This document shows, piece by piece, positions 31,620-43,154 of a DNA stretch of 64,000 bases. This DNA is from Bremia lactucae (Eukaryota > Oomycota > Peronosporomycetes > Peronosporales > Peronosporaceae). The stretch is from the NCBI RefSeq assembly GCF_004359215.1, contig NC_090617.1, positions 2,664,725 to 2,728,724 of the forward strand, read 5' to 3'. Position 1 is the first letter of the stretch. The number at the start of each line of letters is the position of its first letter. Made by a program: the position numbers and the translations under genes. The notes beneath the pieces are model-generated. The model searched no databases. It saw nothing but the letters and a program-made list of their open reading frames with translations, and was not told the origin of the DNA.

Positions 31620-33497
31620 ATGACTACCTTGCGCCTTAATTATCAAACTCAAGCCCCACATAAGCAAATATCTTCATTGTTTTCAATCGAAATGCCACAC
31701 CAAACTCCTAACGGAAATCCACGCGTTCATGTAAACGACAATGAGCTCCGTAGACGTGCTGAAGTCGAAGCCCATGCCATTGATTTCAAGAGCCTTTCAA
31801 CTGCTACTGCTTTCAATAATTCATGGATACCACAGCGCACGTCACGCGGGACTTTTACAACATTTACACGACAATTCGATGCGACCAGAGGCATACGACG
31901 ACGCCACTTGTCACGACAAACGCACTTGATTCACCAAGTTCTGGTCACAGGCACCATTCGATGCCATTTCCAAGAACTCGTGCATTTCTTGCGCACAACC
32001 ACGGAATGTGGACACAACACTGTCATGCGGAATTTATATCGCAATGATTTTATCCATGGCTCCGTAGTCCACGTCCTTCCATCCACAAACGGACACAAGC
32101 AAACAAACCCCATTGAATTAGTACCACGTCACGATACACAAGTGGCGGTGAAAACAAGCGTCTTTTTACATAGTAAACGTTTTGCGTTAAATGAACAATG
32201 GTGTTTTCTCGAACGAGCGCACGTCACTACACCAGATCCAACCAAAAAATGTCACCAAAGTCGTTCCTTCACACTAACGTGTAGTTCCATGGACGACACT
32301 GAATTACAAGGAGGCAAAGTGAAAGCCTACGCACGTGTCAAGCTATTGCATCACTTGACCATTGGCTTTCATTTCCACGAGCAACGCGACCCGAAATGTA
32401 TTCGCGTGACGTTTTTTGCCCAATTTCATCCTCAGGACGTCCCCAACAAGACTCGTTTCGCGCAAGCTTCCCAAATGCGTGCTCGAGTAATGCGACTCGC
32501 AAAGGGCGTGACCCACTTGCAAGAAAGCATTCGACGACGTCGCTTCCAAGCACAGCCCCTAGCCACTCCCAATACGTTCTTGGCGATGAATACGCACTGT
32601 ACGTGCTGTATCAAGTCATTGCGTGTCTTGACACGAAAACATCAATGTCACGTATGTGGCCACTTTGTCTGTACTCGGTGCTGGTCCATTCACGAGATTG
32701 AATCCAAAGAAGCTTACGGTCTCACACCTGTACGCGTGTGTTTACGCTGTATGGAACGTGTTGACAAAAGTACTGTTAAAACAAACCAGTCGACTTCATT
32801 AAGCCGTCCACGAATCCAGAACGAATGCATTGATTCTACGCCAAGTACCGAGAAACTCGTACATCTTTTACAAAAAGAATTTCGATCTTCGTCAGGGACT
32901 CGGAAACACTCGGTGCGTACAGTGATTCAATACCTCGTAACGCAAGAAGTGGAAGAACAACGAAAGCCAGTAGAACGACGTTTAATCCGTTTAACGTCCG
33001 CAAGCACGGAGAACGAGTTGTCAACGAGCGTTCACCATCGCTTTCAGATTCCTTACGTTCCTTTTCACAACGGTAGTCTTGCAAATGCCACACAAGACGC
33101 GCCGGAGCTCAATATGCTCTGTAAATTAGCGGCAAGTCAATTAAATTGCTCCGTCAGCATCGTGACGACAGTATACGCGGATAAAATGCTCCTTTTGGCT
33201 TCAAACATACAAGACTTACAATGCACGTGCTTGCCACGTCAACAAACGTTGTGTCAACATTCCATTGTGACAACCAAACCTGTCATCGTACCCCATTTTG
33301 AAGAAACCATGCGCTTTTACTGTGGTTTTCCCATCCTTGATCGCCATAACACAGTCCTTGGCTCGCTCTGTTGCATGGATCCAAAACCGCAAGAAGTCAC
33401 TCAAGCACAATATATCGCCATGACCAAGCTTGCTGCTGCCACTGCTGGATTCGTACAAAGTGCTACAACGTCTCGACAGAGAACAATAACACCTTGA
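31620..33497 (+). CDS. START-like/FYVE-type zinc finger/GAF protein, 625 aa
   Basis: Diverged paralogue of 15676-17829 with the same order of parts. Residues about 45-310 are the START-like region (shared EQWCF, DFIHGSVVH against DFIYGAIVHH, and SIRRRRFQAQ against VVRRRRLDAQ). Residues 327-385 are the FYVE-type finger (CTCC, RKHQCHVCGHFVCTRCW, RVCLRCMERVD); its RKHQCHVCG is closer to the classical R-H-C signature than the paralogue. Residues about 490-610 are the GAF domain (LPRQQTLCQHSIVTTKPV, MRFYCGFPI, GSLCCMDP). The acidic linker of the paralogue is missing. Single exon; first ATG used, MPHQTP at residue 25 is an alternative. It is convergent with MON2, only 118 bp between stops. Confidence 0.85.
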   Translation: MTTLRLNYQTQAPHKQISSLFSIEMPHQTPNGNPRVHVNDNELRRRAEVEAHAIDFKSLSTATAFNNSWIPQRTSRGTFTTFTRQFDATRGIRRRHLSRQTHLIHQVLVTGTIRCHFQELVHFLRTTTECGHNTVMRNLYRNDFIHGSVVHVLPSTNGHKQTNPIELVPRHDTQVAVKTSVFLHSKRFALNEQWCFLERAHVTTPDPTKKCHQSRSFTLTCSSMDDTELQGGKVKAYARVKLLHHLTIGFHFHEQRDPKCIRVTFFAQFHPQDVPNKTRFAQASQMRARVMRLAKGVTHLQESIRRRRFQAQPLATPNTFLAMNTHCTCCIKSLRVLTRKHQCHVCGHFVCTRCWSIHEIESKEAYGLTPVRVCLRCMERVDKSTVKTNQSTSLSRPRIQNECIDSTPSTEKLVHLLQKEFRSSSGTRKHSVRTVIQYLVTQEVEEQRKPVERRLIRLTSASTENELSTSVHHRFQIPYVPFHNGSLANATQDAPELNMLCKLAASQLNCSVSIVTTVYADKMLLLASNIQDLQCTCLPRQQTLCQHSIVTTKPVIVPHFEETMRFYCGFPILDRHNTVLGSLCCMDPKPQEVTQAQYIAMTKLAAATAGFVQSATTSRQRTITP

Positions 33498-33615
33498 TTC
33501 ATTCAGGATAAAAGACAAGAATCAGTCTTGTACGTGTCGAACTCAATACCCTTCAAGATTTTCTTTTTGTTTCATCACTAGTTAGCCACTTTTTTTAATA
33601 CAAAATGTCAATAAA

Positions 33616-36600
33616 CTACTTCATTCCAAGCACCACCAACGAGTCGTCTTCTAGTCGTAATAATAAACGTTGTACCCACTGTCGAACTTCCTCGTCCGAC
33701 GACGTGATACAGCCACATAACGACGAATACAATTCAAGAACACAGCTACGTGGCAATGCTGCCTCCAAGATACTCGTTAAAAGCACCACTACTGTCTCTT
33801 GCGCAGCGACTATGTCTTTGTTTTTCATTAAAATCGTTGAATCGAACCCGTTTTCGAACGTCATAAAGTGTTGCATTGCCATCTTGCAACACGTGACAAA
33901 TTGCTTTTGTAGAAACAAAGCCATGTCCTTGTCAAGTACTTGAAGGCACAAAGTCGTTAATTGACCGACACAGCATTGAAGCATGAGTTTGTCATAATGC
34001 ACGGCATTAATACCAGAACAAAGCACCGCAACCAACTCGTGTAGAAACGCACGAGAATGTTTTTGAATGTGTTCGTCGCTTTCTCGAAGCAATTTCGTGA
34101 AAGAATTCACAATACATTCGAGAAGACTTAACACCACGACTTGATCTTCTTCTGATTGAACACACGATGGAAAGTTACCACTCTGTGGCTCTACAAATGC
34201 CACAATTGTCGCTAGCAATGGCCGCCAACACGCTTCCGCCAATCGAACCGCCACAAGACCATTCGATATTAACAACACGAGTACTTTTAAAGCATATTTC
34301 CACAACTGTGTCCGTGCCTTCTGAGCTGCTGTCTCGAACTCATTGCACAAACTTGAACAACTTACACGAGCACATGGTAAGAAAGGTTGAATACAAAAGA
34401 GAATGGCGAGAAATCGATCGTTTCTTGCTTCCATAGACACACGTACGTAGAGCTTACCAAGTGTTGTAAGTGCATGTCGTGTAAAGAAAACCAATTCTTT
34501 CTTGGACGATTCCTGGATATACTCAATCACTTGATCCAAAACAATGCAATGGACTGCTGGATGAGATGCAAATGACTGGCACGCTTCAAATGCATTCAAG
34601 ACGCGAGATTGTAAACTCGTGCTTGTTATCATTGTAATTTTGATCGTGCTTAAAGGTTCCAAAACATGTCGAAATACCAAGACACGAAATACGTGCAACA
34701 TCTTCTCCACTGCTTCTGTTCGTTCTTTGAATTCAAAGTCTTTTGCTTGCAAATACAGCGCCACAAGCACTGCAACAACGGCACTTGCAATCTCCTGTTC
34801 GTCGTCTTCACACCACAATCGCACGTGCTCCTTGTCTTGTAATGCAGCCAATTGTCGCTCGTCACAGAGATGCAATAATGTCGAAAACGCTTCGTTCCAG
34901 AGTGCCGGATCCCGATACAACGACGTTGGCCGTCGATTTGTTACGTGTGCTGACACAGGCATTGAAGACGAAAGTAATGCTCCTCCAACGACACGCATAC
35001 CTACTCCTGCACGCACTGGTTGAGACTGTGCCAGAAGATCCAAATCGCCTGCGGAAGACACTTGCAAGAGTGTTTGAAGCGTCTTAATCGCAGCAAGCAC
35101 GACTTCGTGAGGGACACCAAACGCCGCATTCTTTGCAACATGATACAATAAATCGTGCCACATTGATTCAAACCACGACGTAAATTGCAACAAAAAGGGC
35201 CCATTCGTCTCCAAGACACGACTTATGCCCGTGAGCAAGAGTACACGGGATTCATTCCATTGTTTCTCGGGACTATCACGAGAATGATGCTGCAAAAACG
35301 ACTCGGTACATGTCGTACTGGACGTGGTCTCACAGAACTTTGTGGCTAATGGAAGGACAGTGGAATTCATAAAAAATTGCCATTCTTTCAATTCAAACTG
35401 ACTTCCGTACGTCACCGCGGTGCCAAATAATGAGTTCAAAGCACTATTACGGACTTCAGCTCGTGAATCGAGCGCGACATGACTAAATTCCGTAAAGATT
35501 GAGCCCCATTGATCATGTCGAGAAGTCGTGACGTTTAATTTCATAGGTTTGCCAAGCACATCTGCGACGGTCCAGAGTTCATTTACTGCCGTGAGACTAA
35601 TATTCACGTCTTTCGCTTGACTTCCAAAGCGTCCAATGCATTGAATACAATCGCCAAGGTAGGCACTTGGAAGAGCGACCATGAAATCATCGACAATCAC
35701 ACGCAAGCACTTGAAAGCGACAACTTGGGTCTTGGCATCGCCCTTCTCGCATGCTTCTTGGATGGCTGCAAAGATCAGTGGCCATCCAGCTTTGATCAAA
35801 TGACCACAAGCATTCAATAATTCGAGCAGTCCCGTAAACAAACGATCTTTTTGATCCGAACGTGCAAGGTTTACTAGTGGAGCAAGTAATTCGTGCTGAT
35901 CCCATTCCAAAGCTTCACGTATATCAACAGGACTTGATTTGTGCGTTTTGACGAGCGACACGGAATGACTGGACTGTTGTAAGGCTGTTTGCATGAGTTG
36001 TAAGATACAATCTGTCGTAAAGACTTGAAACTGATCTAATTGCGGGAATTGCGACGCTTGAAACGGAAGCTGAGGGCGAAACGTACTCATGAGAACCAAT
36101 TCGTGCATCACTAGTTGGAAACAGCGTGTATCACTTCCAGCTAATTGCGTGAGCATACGTAATGCAAAACAAGGGACAAATGACCCCGTTCCAGTGAGTC
36201 CGACTCCCAAATAACTTTGATAGATACGCATTTGATGAGTGCTCACAACTTGAAACGCGTCGTTATCGTCTTGATGTAAACTCTCGGGTCGTAAAGTCGT
36301 TTTGGCATCAATATCGATTGCTATGTCTTGACGTGGTATTGGAAGCCCTACTTGAGTCCACGAGACTCGCCGTACTGCATCCAGCAAGATGGTTACTGCT
36401 TCTTGCTCCAATTTCACTGCATTTCGAAAAAACTCGATTAATGACGTCCCAAGCATATACAGTTGTTGCTCAACATCTTCATTCTCCACTCGAAACGTAC
36501 TAATACGATAGCTTTTTGACGGGAGTTTCTGTTGTCCATGTTTTAGCTTTAAATCCGTCAAGCCAACAATGATTTCAAACGCTTCCAAGAGTATACACCA

Positions 36601-38734
36601 CTCATGCTGCGACAATTCATTCTCCATGACGTGAGCAGCTCCACACAACGCTTTCATAGCCTGAACTTCTCGCCACGTAATCACGACATTGCAACTTTCG
36701 CCATCCTCCGAACCACTGTCTTCGATCAACTCACTTGCGTTTTTAGGACTTGAAACACCTCCCTTCCCATTGCCACAGATGCCATCCGGTAATGGGAACG
36801 AAAAGCCACAGAGTGCACGCAAACACGTAAGCACAATGTCGTCCATGGGTTTGCCCCATGTCTTTCGAGCACGGGAGCTCTCCATGTGCGTACGAAGCCG
36901 CGATGCTACTGTTGCAAGGACATGATACGACTTTAATGCCATGCTCACGACTTCGACTTCACGACAATACCGAACAACACAATTCATCGATTGCATTACG
37001 GCGGGGGCAATCACGGCGACACACGTGCTTGCCAATTGCTCACACATTGCTTCTTGACACGTATCCCGAGAGAGTTCCAAGACAGCAGCGGTCATATTGC
37101 ATTGACACGACGCCGCGACGCGAATAGCCATGTAAAATGGCTGAAGGACAGGCGTCTCGTGATCATTCAAGAGCTCAAGTCCAGAGCGCATTTCGACGCC
37201 TTGTGGTCGAAAATCTAATGGCGTTGACGTGAGAATCACTGACGAAGTGGTTCGTATCATCGCTACGAGGACGCTATCGGAAGACTGGACCATCGCAGCC
37301 ACCATCGTGGGTTCCAGACAAATGCGATTCAAGACTTCGAGCGACAATAGAACGGGCCACGTGACATAATTCACACTTGCATGAAAGGTATTCGCACTTG
37401 ACGAGGACACGAGCAATTGCTTGGCGTCTTTGAATGTCGCAATGGCATTCGTAGCATGGAATTTCGAGTCCACGGTCTTTATTAAAGCCAACGAAGACTT
37501 GGAGGATGTGTCGACAGCCGTATACGTTCCTGTTGCAATGATTTCTAACAGGATATGGAGAATAAATGTACATTCTCGATCCAGACAATCAGCAAAATGG
37601 CTCAATAATGTGCTTGCAAGGCGCATTCCGCGTACAAGCAGTGGAAAGGATAACGTTGCGGTACCCGTAATAGTACTTGTCGTAATCGACGAGTGGGTGG
37701 GACCCATGATTCCCGACCCCACAGTCCCTCCTCCGTGTCTTTCATGACAGCCACTTTCCAAGACTGATTGCACAACTCGAGTCATTTGTTGCTTTAGTAC
37801 GGCTCGAAGCTCCAGATCGAGTCGAAAATACGCATAGTAAGATGTTATGATCGTCTCTAAGAGTTCGACCCCAAGGGCTGCACTCATGGACGACATAAGC
37901 GTTCGTTTTACGTACAATCCCTGCTCATCTCGACTCATAGCACAGAGATCTTGGAATAGCAATACACTCACGTGTTTTGCATCCGCGCTTGCGTCAACGT
38001 GGCGAAATGCTAGCGACACAATTTGTCGGATTGTCATAGCGGCTGTATTGCCGACTAAAGAGCTTGCACTGCTGCTACTTGCGTGTAAATAGACACAGAT
38101 CCAAATAGCTTGCATAACCACCTCTTCATTTCCAATTACGTGCCTCTCTACAAGCACACAGACGAACGAAATGAATACCTTTTGTGTCGTATCAAGAAAG
38201 AAAACGAGTCGTTTTTTTAGTACCTACGACCATCCCATCAGCGCACATCTCGCGATTTTTTGTTTCTTCATACGCTAATGTCATGAGTTGTAAAAGCGTT
38301 TGGAGTAATTTCACTTGCACGTCCGCGTACGTTGTTTTCTCGGCTTGGATCTGTAATACACGCAAGATACTGCTCACGCTTGCGGGTGCAATGGCATCCC
38401 AGCTTACGAGACGTTGAATACTACTGAATGCTAAGAGTAGTATCTTGTGCGAAGCGTTTGTGTGGTTGCATGCGAGTAAGAAGGGTCGGAGCACGCTGTC
38501 GCTCTGGAAGAGACAATGTCCCGGCCCCGGCGCCTGCTTTTCGACACGAACAAGTGCCGCATATTGCTGCTGAAGGGATGGAAGCGTCTCTAGAGCACGA
38601 TCCACGGCCTCTTTTACGACGGGGTACTTGCGCTTGGCCTCAGTTCGTAGCGCATGCAGGTCCGTAGCCACCTGACGCAGGAAGTCCATGACGATAGCGA
38701 CTTGTTCAGGAAGAGCGCCAAACGGACCAATCAC
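33616..38734 (-). CDS. MON2: MON2-like endosome/Golgi trafficking protein, two exons
   Basis: Exon 1 (about 38224-38734) encodes the N-terminal DCB domain: FLRQVATDLHALRTEAKRK, FLLACNHTN, SIQRLVSWDAI and KLLQTLLQLMTLAYEE. Exon 2 (33616 to about 38147) continues with the NTAAMTIRQIVSLAF region and the HUS-type segment LGVELLETIITSYYAYF, then long helical repeats to the end. The total of about 1,680 residues is close to animal and yeast-type MON2 lengths. MON2 is a large Arf-GEF-like scaffold without a Sec7 domain that acts with Dopey in endosome-to-Golgi transport. The intron is short (76-82 bp) and its exact ends are ambiguous (see findings). No internal stop. Confidence 0.9.
38148..38223 (-). 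other. Intron of the MON2-like gene (one of two in-frame solutions)
   Basis: On the minus strand, donor GTACTAAAA after ...GTCGTAG and acceptor ...GTGCTTGTAG give an in-frame join. The alternative, donor GTAGGT at 38227 with acceptor ...GTAGAG at 38146, is also in frame. Mixing the better donor (GTAGGT) with the first AG puts a stop just after the junction. Confidence 0.6.
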
Positions 38735-38984
38735 GTGCGCGCGTGGAGATTGGGGTGAAGCAATAATTATTTAAAGTAATTGTTGTTTTGCATCAAGTAT
38801 AGTGGCTACAATTGCTTTAAGAAATTGAGGATGAGGTAGAGCAAGCTTTATACAACTACCAAGAGATGATGTTTTGAAGGATGCCATCATGTTATACTTC
38901 ACGATGAATAGGAGTGCGAGAACCAGTGGGTTGGGCGTGAAATGGTCACAGGTAGCCAGCCCCACTGCGGTAGGGTGTCCCATG
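38735..38984. other. MON2 upstream region
   Basis: No gene recognised. It should carry the MON2 promoter and ends at a LINE tail. Confidence 0.4.
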
Positions 38985-39110
38985 TCATAAATATATATTT
39001 TTTATACGAGATATATTTTTTGAGTGCGACTGTTGCCACAGACATGTTGACTATTGCCACCAGACGTTTTGACTATTGCCACAGACTTTTGACAATTGCC
39101 ACAGATACAA
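38985..39110 (+). mobile_element. 5'-truncated LINE tail with short tandem repeats
   Basis: TTTTTTATACGAGATATA, GTGCGACTGTTGCCACAGAC, then three to four degenerate units of TTGACTATTGCCACAGAC. The reverse complement of the same tail lies at 43940-44020, after an RNase H frame, which identifies it as the 3' end of that LINE. Confidence 0.6.
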
Positions 39111-39243
39111 CTCACATTAAACCGGACAACTGCATCAAATAAAGGAACTTGGTATATTTACTCCCCTTTCGGTTGCACTAAAAAAATTTAATCGTCAACG
39201 AGAAACTCGTCTCATCGCAAATTGCTTTCTTACAAACATCACG

Positions 39244-39683
39244 TGTAACGAGGTGTATCGTTACATAAAATTAACACTTAAAGGTTTTAATTAATATATT
39301 CTCTAAAAGGTAGATAATATCTGGAGAATATTACTTTACATGGTAATATTCTAAAAGCTTATCCATTGGTAGATATAGACCATTATATCTGCTTGTTCCC
39401 CGTGGTCCAGTCAGTGCTGGACGCGCGCAAAGAGAGAGACAGATAAGACTTTATTACATGTTATGTATTAGTTTATAGGTTAGTAAGTATTAAATAGATT
39501 AAAACAGAAGATTTTAATATTAATAAAAACAGTTTGCTTTTGATCCTCTTCAAAGCAAGTGTTTAAGAGAGTCTTCCTCTGCACGTACTAATGTACGTGA
39601 AGTGACGTGAGGTACCACTCGCACTGAGGCAGTGCGAAGTGGACTTGTACTGAAGCAGTACATGTCGGCAGTGCCTAGTTACA
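39244..39683 (+). repeat. Solo LTR1 with perfect target-site duplication TCACG
   Basis: Begins TGTAACGAGG, ends CCTAGTTACA (440 bp). TCACG is present on both sides (39239-39243 and 39684-39688). No internal sequence remains, so the two LTRs of a former element recombined. Confidence 0.9.
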
Positions 39684-39910
39684 TCACGCATACAAAAATA
39701 CTCAATAGCGACTCAAAATATTGCAAGCATAAAGCCCAACGATGTCGATTCTGAATTGATTAAATGATCATTTGGAATATTTCTCATCACCGGTGCGACA
39801 GGAAATGACGAAGTTATCCCTGGTTTAGTCTCCTCCATGCTTAAATTGAAAGACTTGTACCAATACAAATAAAAGTTGATCCATAATTGTTTCAGTTGTC
39901 AGTCGATAAG

Positions 39911-40397
39911 TGTTGCGGAGCTACCTCGCTCCTTAAGTCAGAGGAAGACTTAAAGACTCAAAGAGTCTCTTAGTTCTATGGAACTAATAGGTTTGACAAC
40001 TCAGGGAATCGTACAAGCTAATAAATCGTAATGAATCCTAATTCAAGGGATTTAGGGGTTCGTTGAACCAAGCGGCAAGTAGTGCCCAAAGGTATATACC
40101 TTAGAAAGACTTCTACCTCTTACAAATCGATGCGCAAGCTTAAAGAAGGCACTTGACGCGTTAAGATCATAAGGGGAACTGCACTTTATATAATTATTTA
40201 ATATAAAAACCTTACCCTAGCTAATTAAAAAAACTGATTCCGGCCGCCAGATTTATAGCTGGCGGCGACCACATTTATAATTCATAATAAAGGGGACTTA
40301 AGAAATTAACTATTTTAGAAGAGGATAAAAAGGTATTTTACCCATAAAGTAAATGTACCACAACAACAGTTATCCAACCGATGTGTGCCCCATTACA
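39911..40397 (-). repeat. LTR3, 3' LTR of element K (487 bp)
   Basis: Begins TGTTGCGGAG, ends GCCCCATTACA. It is followed by TCCCTCCCCATC, a polypurine tract in reverse. Only one copy is in the window, so the outer end is inferred from TG...CA and family analogy. Confidence 0.6.
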
Positions 40398-40569
40398 TCC
40401 CTCCCCATCAGACGGTTGACACCAATTGGCAGCATTCGCTTCATATCCTCTTTCAGGTTGAAAACTTAAACAGCTTACCGTTCGGTTGTGTGTTTTCTTT
40501 CCTTTGTCCCATGACAAAATCAAGCGTGAGTCATAGATTCTTAGCATCTTCCTCGACGATGAGGGAATG

Positions 40570-41300
40570 GTGGACTTTGAAAGTCACTCTCCATCAGAAG
40601 ATGAGGAACAAGAGCGTCGCTCTCACACGCTTTCTTCTCCGAAAGAACGTCGGCGGGTCCCGAATCCGTTCCCAGAACGTAGTCTTAACTGCATTGAGCA
40701 GGACACGGGACCCTGAGTCTAACATTATTACGAGTTCGCTCGCTTAAGAGCAAGAGCGGGCAATCCTCATAGAGGAGCAAGATTGTCGTCGAGCTGCCGA
40801 GTTAGCGAAAGCCAAAGCTCATAGTAAATAGTGAATATAGATTCATGCGGACAAGCGCTCAAAGAGATCGCGGGTCACAGCTTGGCCATCTGGATCTCTG
40901 GTGACGTAGCGAGAACACCGGAGGAGATCGCCTCTCGCGAAGCTCTTCATAAGCGACACCTTGCGCCAACGTTAATGACGCAAAGTCAGTATCTGACACG
41001 TTAATGTTATCAAGCCCGTGGGACTTTGGTGACCTTTATGAGGGAAAATTCCGATCGTTTTTTATCCAAACGAAACAAGAAGTGAAAATGAAGTCTCATT
41101 TGAGAACTGGGTCCACCGGGCCCGTCGCCTCCGTAATATTTGAAATATCAGAGGGTCTGCGGATGTTGTTGAGGTTCGTTTGAAACGGAAGCTTCGTTCA
41201 ATTTCGCCAAGCTTGAGGCCAAAGGCCAGTTACGTTAGGCATTTATGCCACAAAGGAAGAAAGGTCTAGCCGATATTTCAGTGCTTCGGTTGACTGTGGA
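40570..41300 (+). pseudogene. Antisense-frame remnant of element K
   Basis: On the strand opposite to pol, MVDFESHSPSEDEEQERRS runs to a stop at 40722 (about 50 codons). Further pieces follow in shifting frames: ERAILIEEQDCRRAAELAKA (40755-40825), DVARTPEEIASREALHKRHL (40900-40965) and SDRFLSKRNKK near 41050-41085. The acidic, charged composition is protein-like. Position between LTR and chromodomain matches the antisense frames of the other two families. No domain known. Confidence 0.45.
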
Positions 41301-41419
41301 GCCATGGATCGAAGCCGCAGTGAGGCTTTAGATTCACCTAATCCCACGTTTCGTTGTGGGAAGCGTTGTTTAACGCGAGTTTACCCTGAGCTTGGCGCTA
41401 AAAAACGTCAACAGCGTAC

Positions 41420-41600
41420 GGGCAATCTTGCCGAAGAGGTACCTCGAATTCCCAAGAGTTTTCAAACGAGGGGTACCCTAGCCACTTCACCAAATACTGG
41501 TATTCACCCTTATGACGACGTTGCTATAAAAGTTTCTCCACATGAAGCTGAAGGTTCCCCCGCGCATCAAGCAGCGCGAGAGGGGGCCGAAATCTCGGCG
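41420..41600 (-). pseudogene. Chromodomain of element K
   Basis: Minus-strand reading gives LDARGNLQLHVEKLL, a stop, then YQYLVKWLGYPSFENSWEF, with the aromatic-cage region of a chromodomain, ending YAVDVF and a stop. It defines the end of pol in this element. Confidence 0.75.
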
Positions 41601-41879
41601 GAAGTATTTGATGCTCTAAAGCACGAGGTGCAACTTCTTCGTGAGGTCCTTGCTTGTATTGAGACCTCCTATGAGGCAAGTCAGAAACATCTCGCTGCTG
41701 GAACTTCCGCAACCTCGTTTAGAGGGCCACCTGGACATCCTGGTGAATTGGCAGCAATCTGCGGCACGACCGCCTGTCTCGGCGCAAGCGCCTTTATGTC
41801 CACGTGGGGAGAGTCCCGATATGGCTTAACCAAGCCGACGTCAATCTCCCTCAGGAGACCAATATTGACGCCCCGACGA

Positions 41880-42092
41880 TTACACGAGTGTCATTGACGT
41901 TAAGGCGACAGGGAGAGCACTGGCTGTGTAAGTAGCTTGCAAGGAAGGCTTAGCGTGTAAGCTAGGCCCTTCTTGGCAGAACCGTAAATGGTCCAATAAA
42001 GCGCGAGCGCAGTTTGGACTTGAAGGCCACAAAACCAAGTTAGTAGGGAGGTTGTTAGCGTTTAATAAAACTCGGTCTCCGACACTTAGCGG
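41880..42092 (-). pseudogene. Integrase C-terminal segment of element K
   Basis: YPTQPLSVGDRVLLNANNLP on the minus strand matches the gypsy integrase tail. It is separated from its core by the inverted piece. Confidence 0.7.
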
Positions 42093-42476
42093 TTGTGTCG
42101 GATACCATTGATGGTAAAGGTACAGCAAGGCTGTTCATCGATCGCGTGTTTCGACAACATGTTTCGCCAGTCACAATTGTCTCTGATCGGGAGCCCCATT
42201 CACGGGTAAATTCTGGAAATCAATTTTTCGAGTGCTTGACACCAGATTCGATATGTCCATTGAGGACCATCCTCAACTGATGATCAAACTGAACGTGTCA
42301 ATCGCGTCATTAAAGACGGTGTACACAGTGCGTGTGCTCAGACACCAAAGCGCTGGAGCTCAATGCTTCCAGTAATATAATTTGCGTTTAATTTCGCTGT
42401 GCATGCCTCAACAGGCTATACTCCGTTCTATGTCAACCGTCTGACCACCCACGCGTTCCTTTAAAAATTCCACTGC
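42093..42476 (+). pseudogene. Inverted integrase core segment of element K
   Basis: On the plus strand: GKGTARLFIDRVFRQH, VTIVSDREP, and in shifted frames QTERVNRVIKDG, FAVHASTGYTPFYVN, THPRVPLKIPL. That is the middle of the integrase core, while both flanks are minus strand. The segment is inverted in place. Confidence 0.8.
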
Positions 42477-42890
42477 GTGAGCCAATTTGCTCAATCGGTC
42501 AGCAAAGACCACTATGCCAGAGTTACCGCTCGAATCTTTCGGTAGACCGAAAACAAAATCCATACTAATGAACTCCCAACACCCTATGGGTACTGGCAGA
42601 CTTGCCAATGGTGCAGCAGCATGCGTCGAGGGTTTGACCCGTTGGCAAGTTTTGCACGTGCGAATGCATATGCTGAACGATTTTTAAAGTTGGACCATCA
42701 ATAAATCTGTCTTACCGAGCCGTGGTTTTTTCTCTAACGAGATGACCACCAAGGACAGTATCGTGTGCCTCATAGAGGATTCGGTGCTTCAAATCCTCAT
42801 CATGAGGGACAACGACGCGCGGAGGATCTGCAGCGTCCTTGCAATACCGCGAAAGGTCATTATCGAAAGAAAATCGATGTAACCTTGCAC
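42477..42890 (-). pseudogene. Integrase HHCC region and start of core, element K
   Basis: 42712-42890 reads PHDEDLKHRILYEAHDTVLGGHL (HHCC domain). 42480-42608 reads VPIGCWEFISMDFVFGLPKD and VFADRLSKLAHAV (core with first catalytic Asp). Upstream frame to 43128 is not recognisable pol. Confidence 0.75.
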
Positions 42891-43154
42891 GCAAACGTGG
42901 CTCAGGGCTTGGCGGGGGTGAATTAGCCGATAGTCTTGCTTGTATCAGCCCTATGACCGTTCGGAAACAAGTAAGCGAGTTTCTCGTGACGCGATTTAGT
43001 GTCTTAAGACATGTAAGGGTACGATGGCTGAAAGCCAAGATAAACAAAAAGAACAAGCAGATGCCAAAGGCAGTAGCTGTATTAATTATTATATGTGTAA
43101 CACGACAAAGGGTGTCACGCGCTTCCACAATGTCGCACTATCCACAGACGCTAC

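Larger units (their letters stand above)
39911..43130 (-). mobile_element. Element K: LTR3-family gypsy 3' half, integrase partly inverted
   Basis: Left to right: 3' LTR 39911-40397, polypurine tract, antisense-frame remnant (plus), chromodomain (minus), integrase tail (minus), an inverted integrase segment (plus), integrase core start (minus), HHCC region (minus). Gag, protease, RT and a 5' LTR are not present. It is highly decayed. Confidence 0.75.

Noticed and set aside
32338..32553. Minus-strand frames inside the FYVE-GAF gene
   Set aside because: Shadows of the well-supported 625-residue protein.
33605..38092. Many plus-strand frames opposite MON2
   Set aside because: All overlap a 1,513-codon uninterrupted exon with recognisable MON2 features.
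38985..39110. Short tandem units examined as a possible CRISPR array or satellite
   Set aside because: Units are degenerate, without unique spacers, and match a LINE 3' tail.
41304..41897. 197-codon plus-strand frame in element K, looked like a gag at first
   Set aside because: The opposite strand reads a clear chromodomain (YQYLVKWLGYPSFENSWEF) in the same place, so this frame is mostly a shadow.
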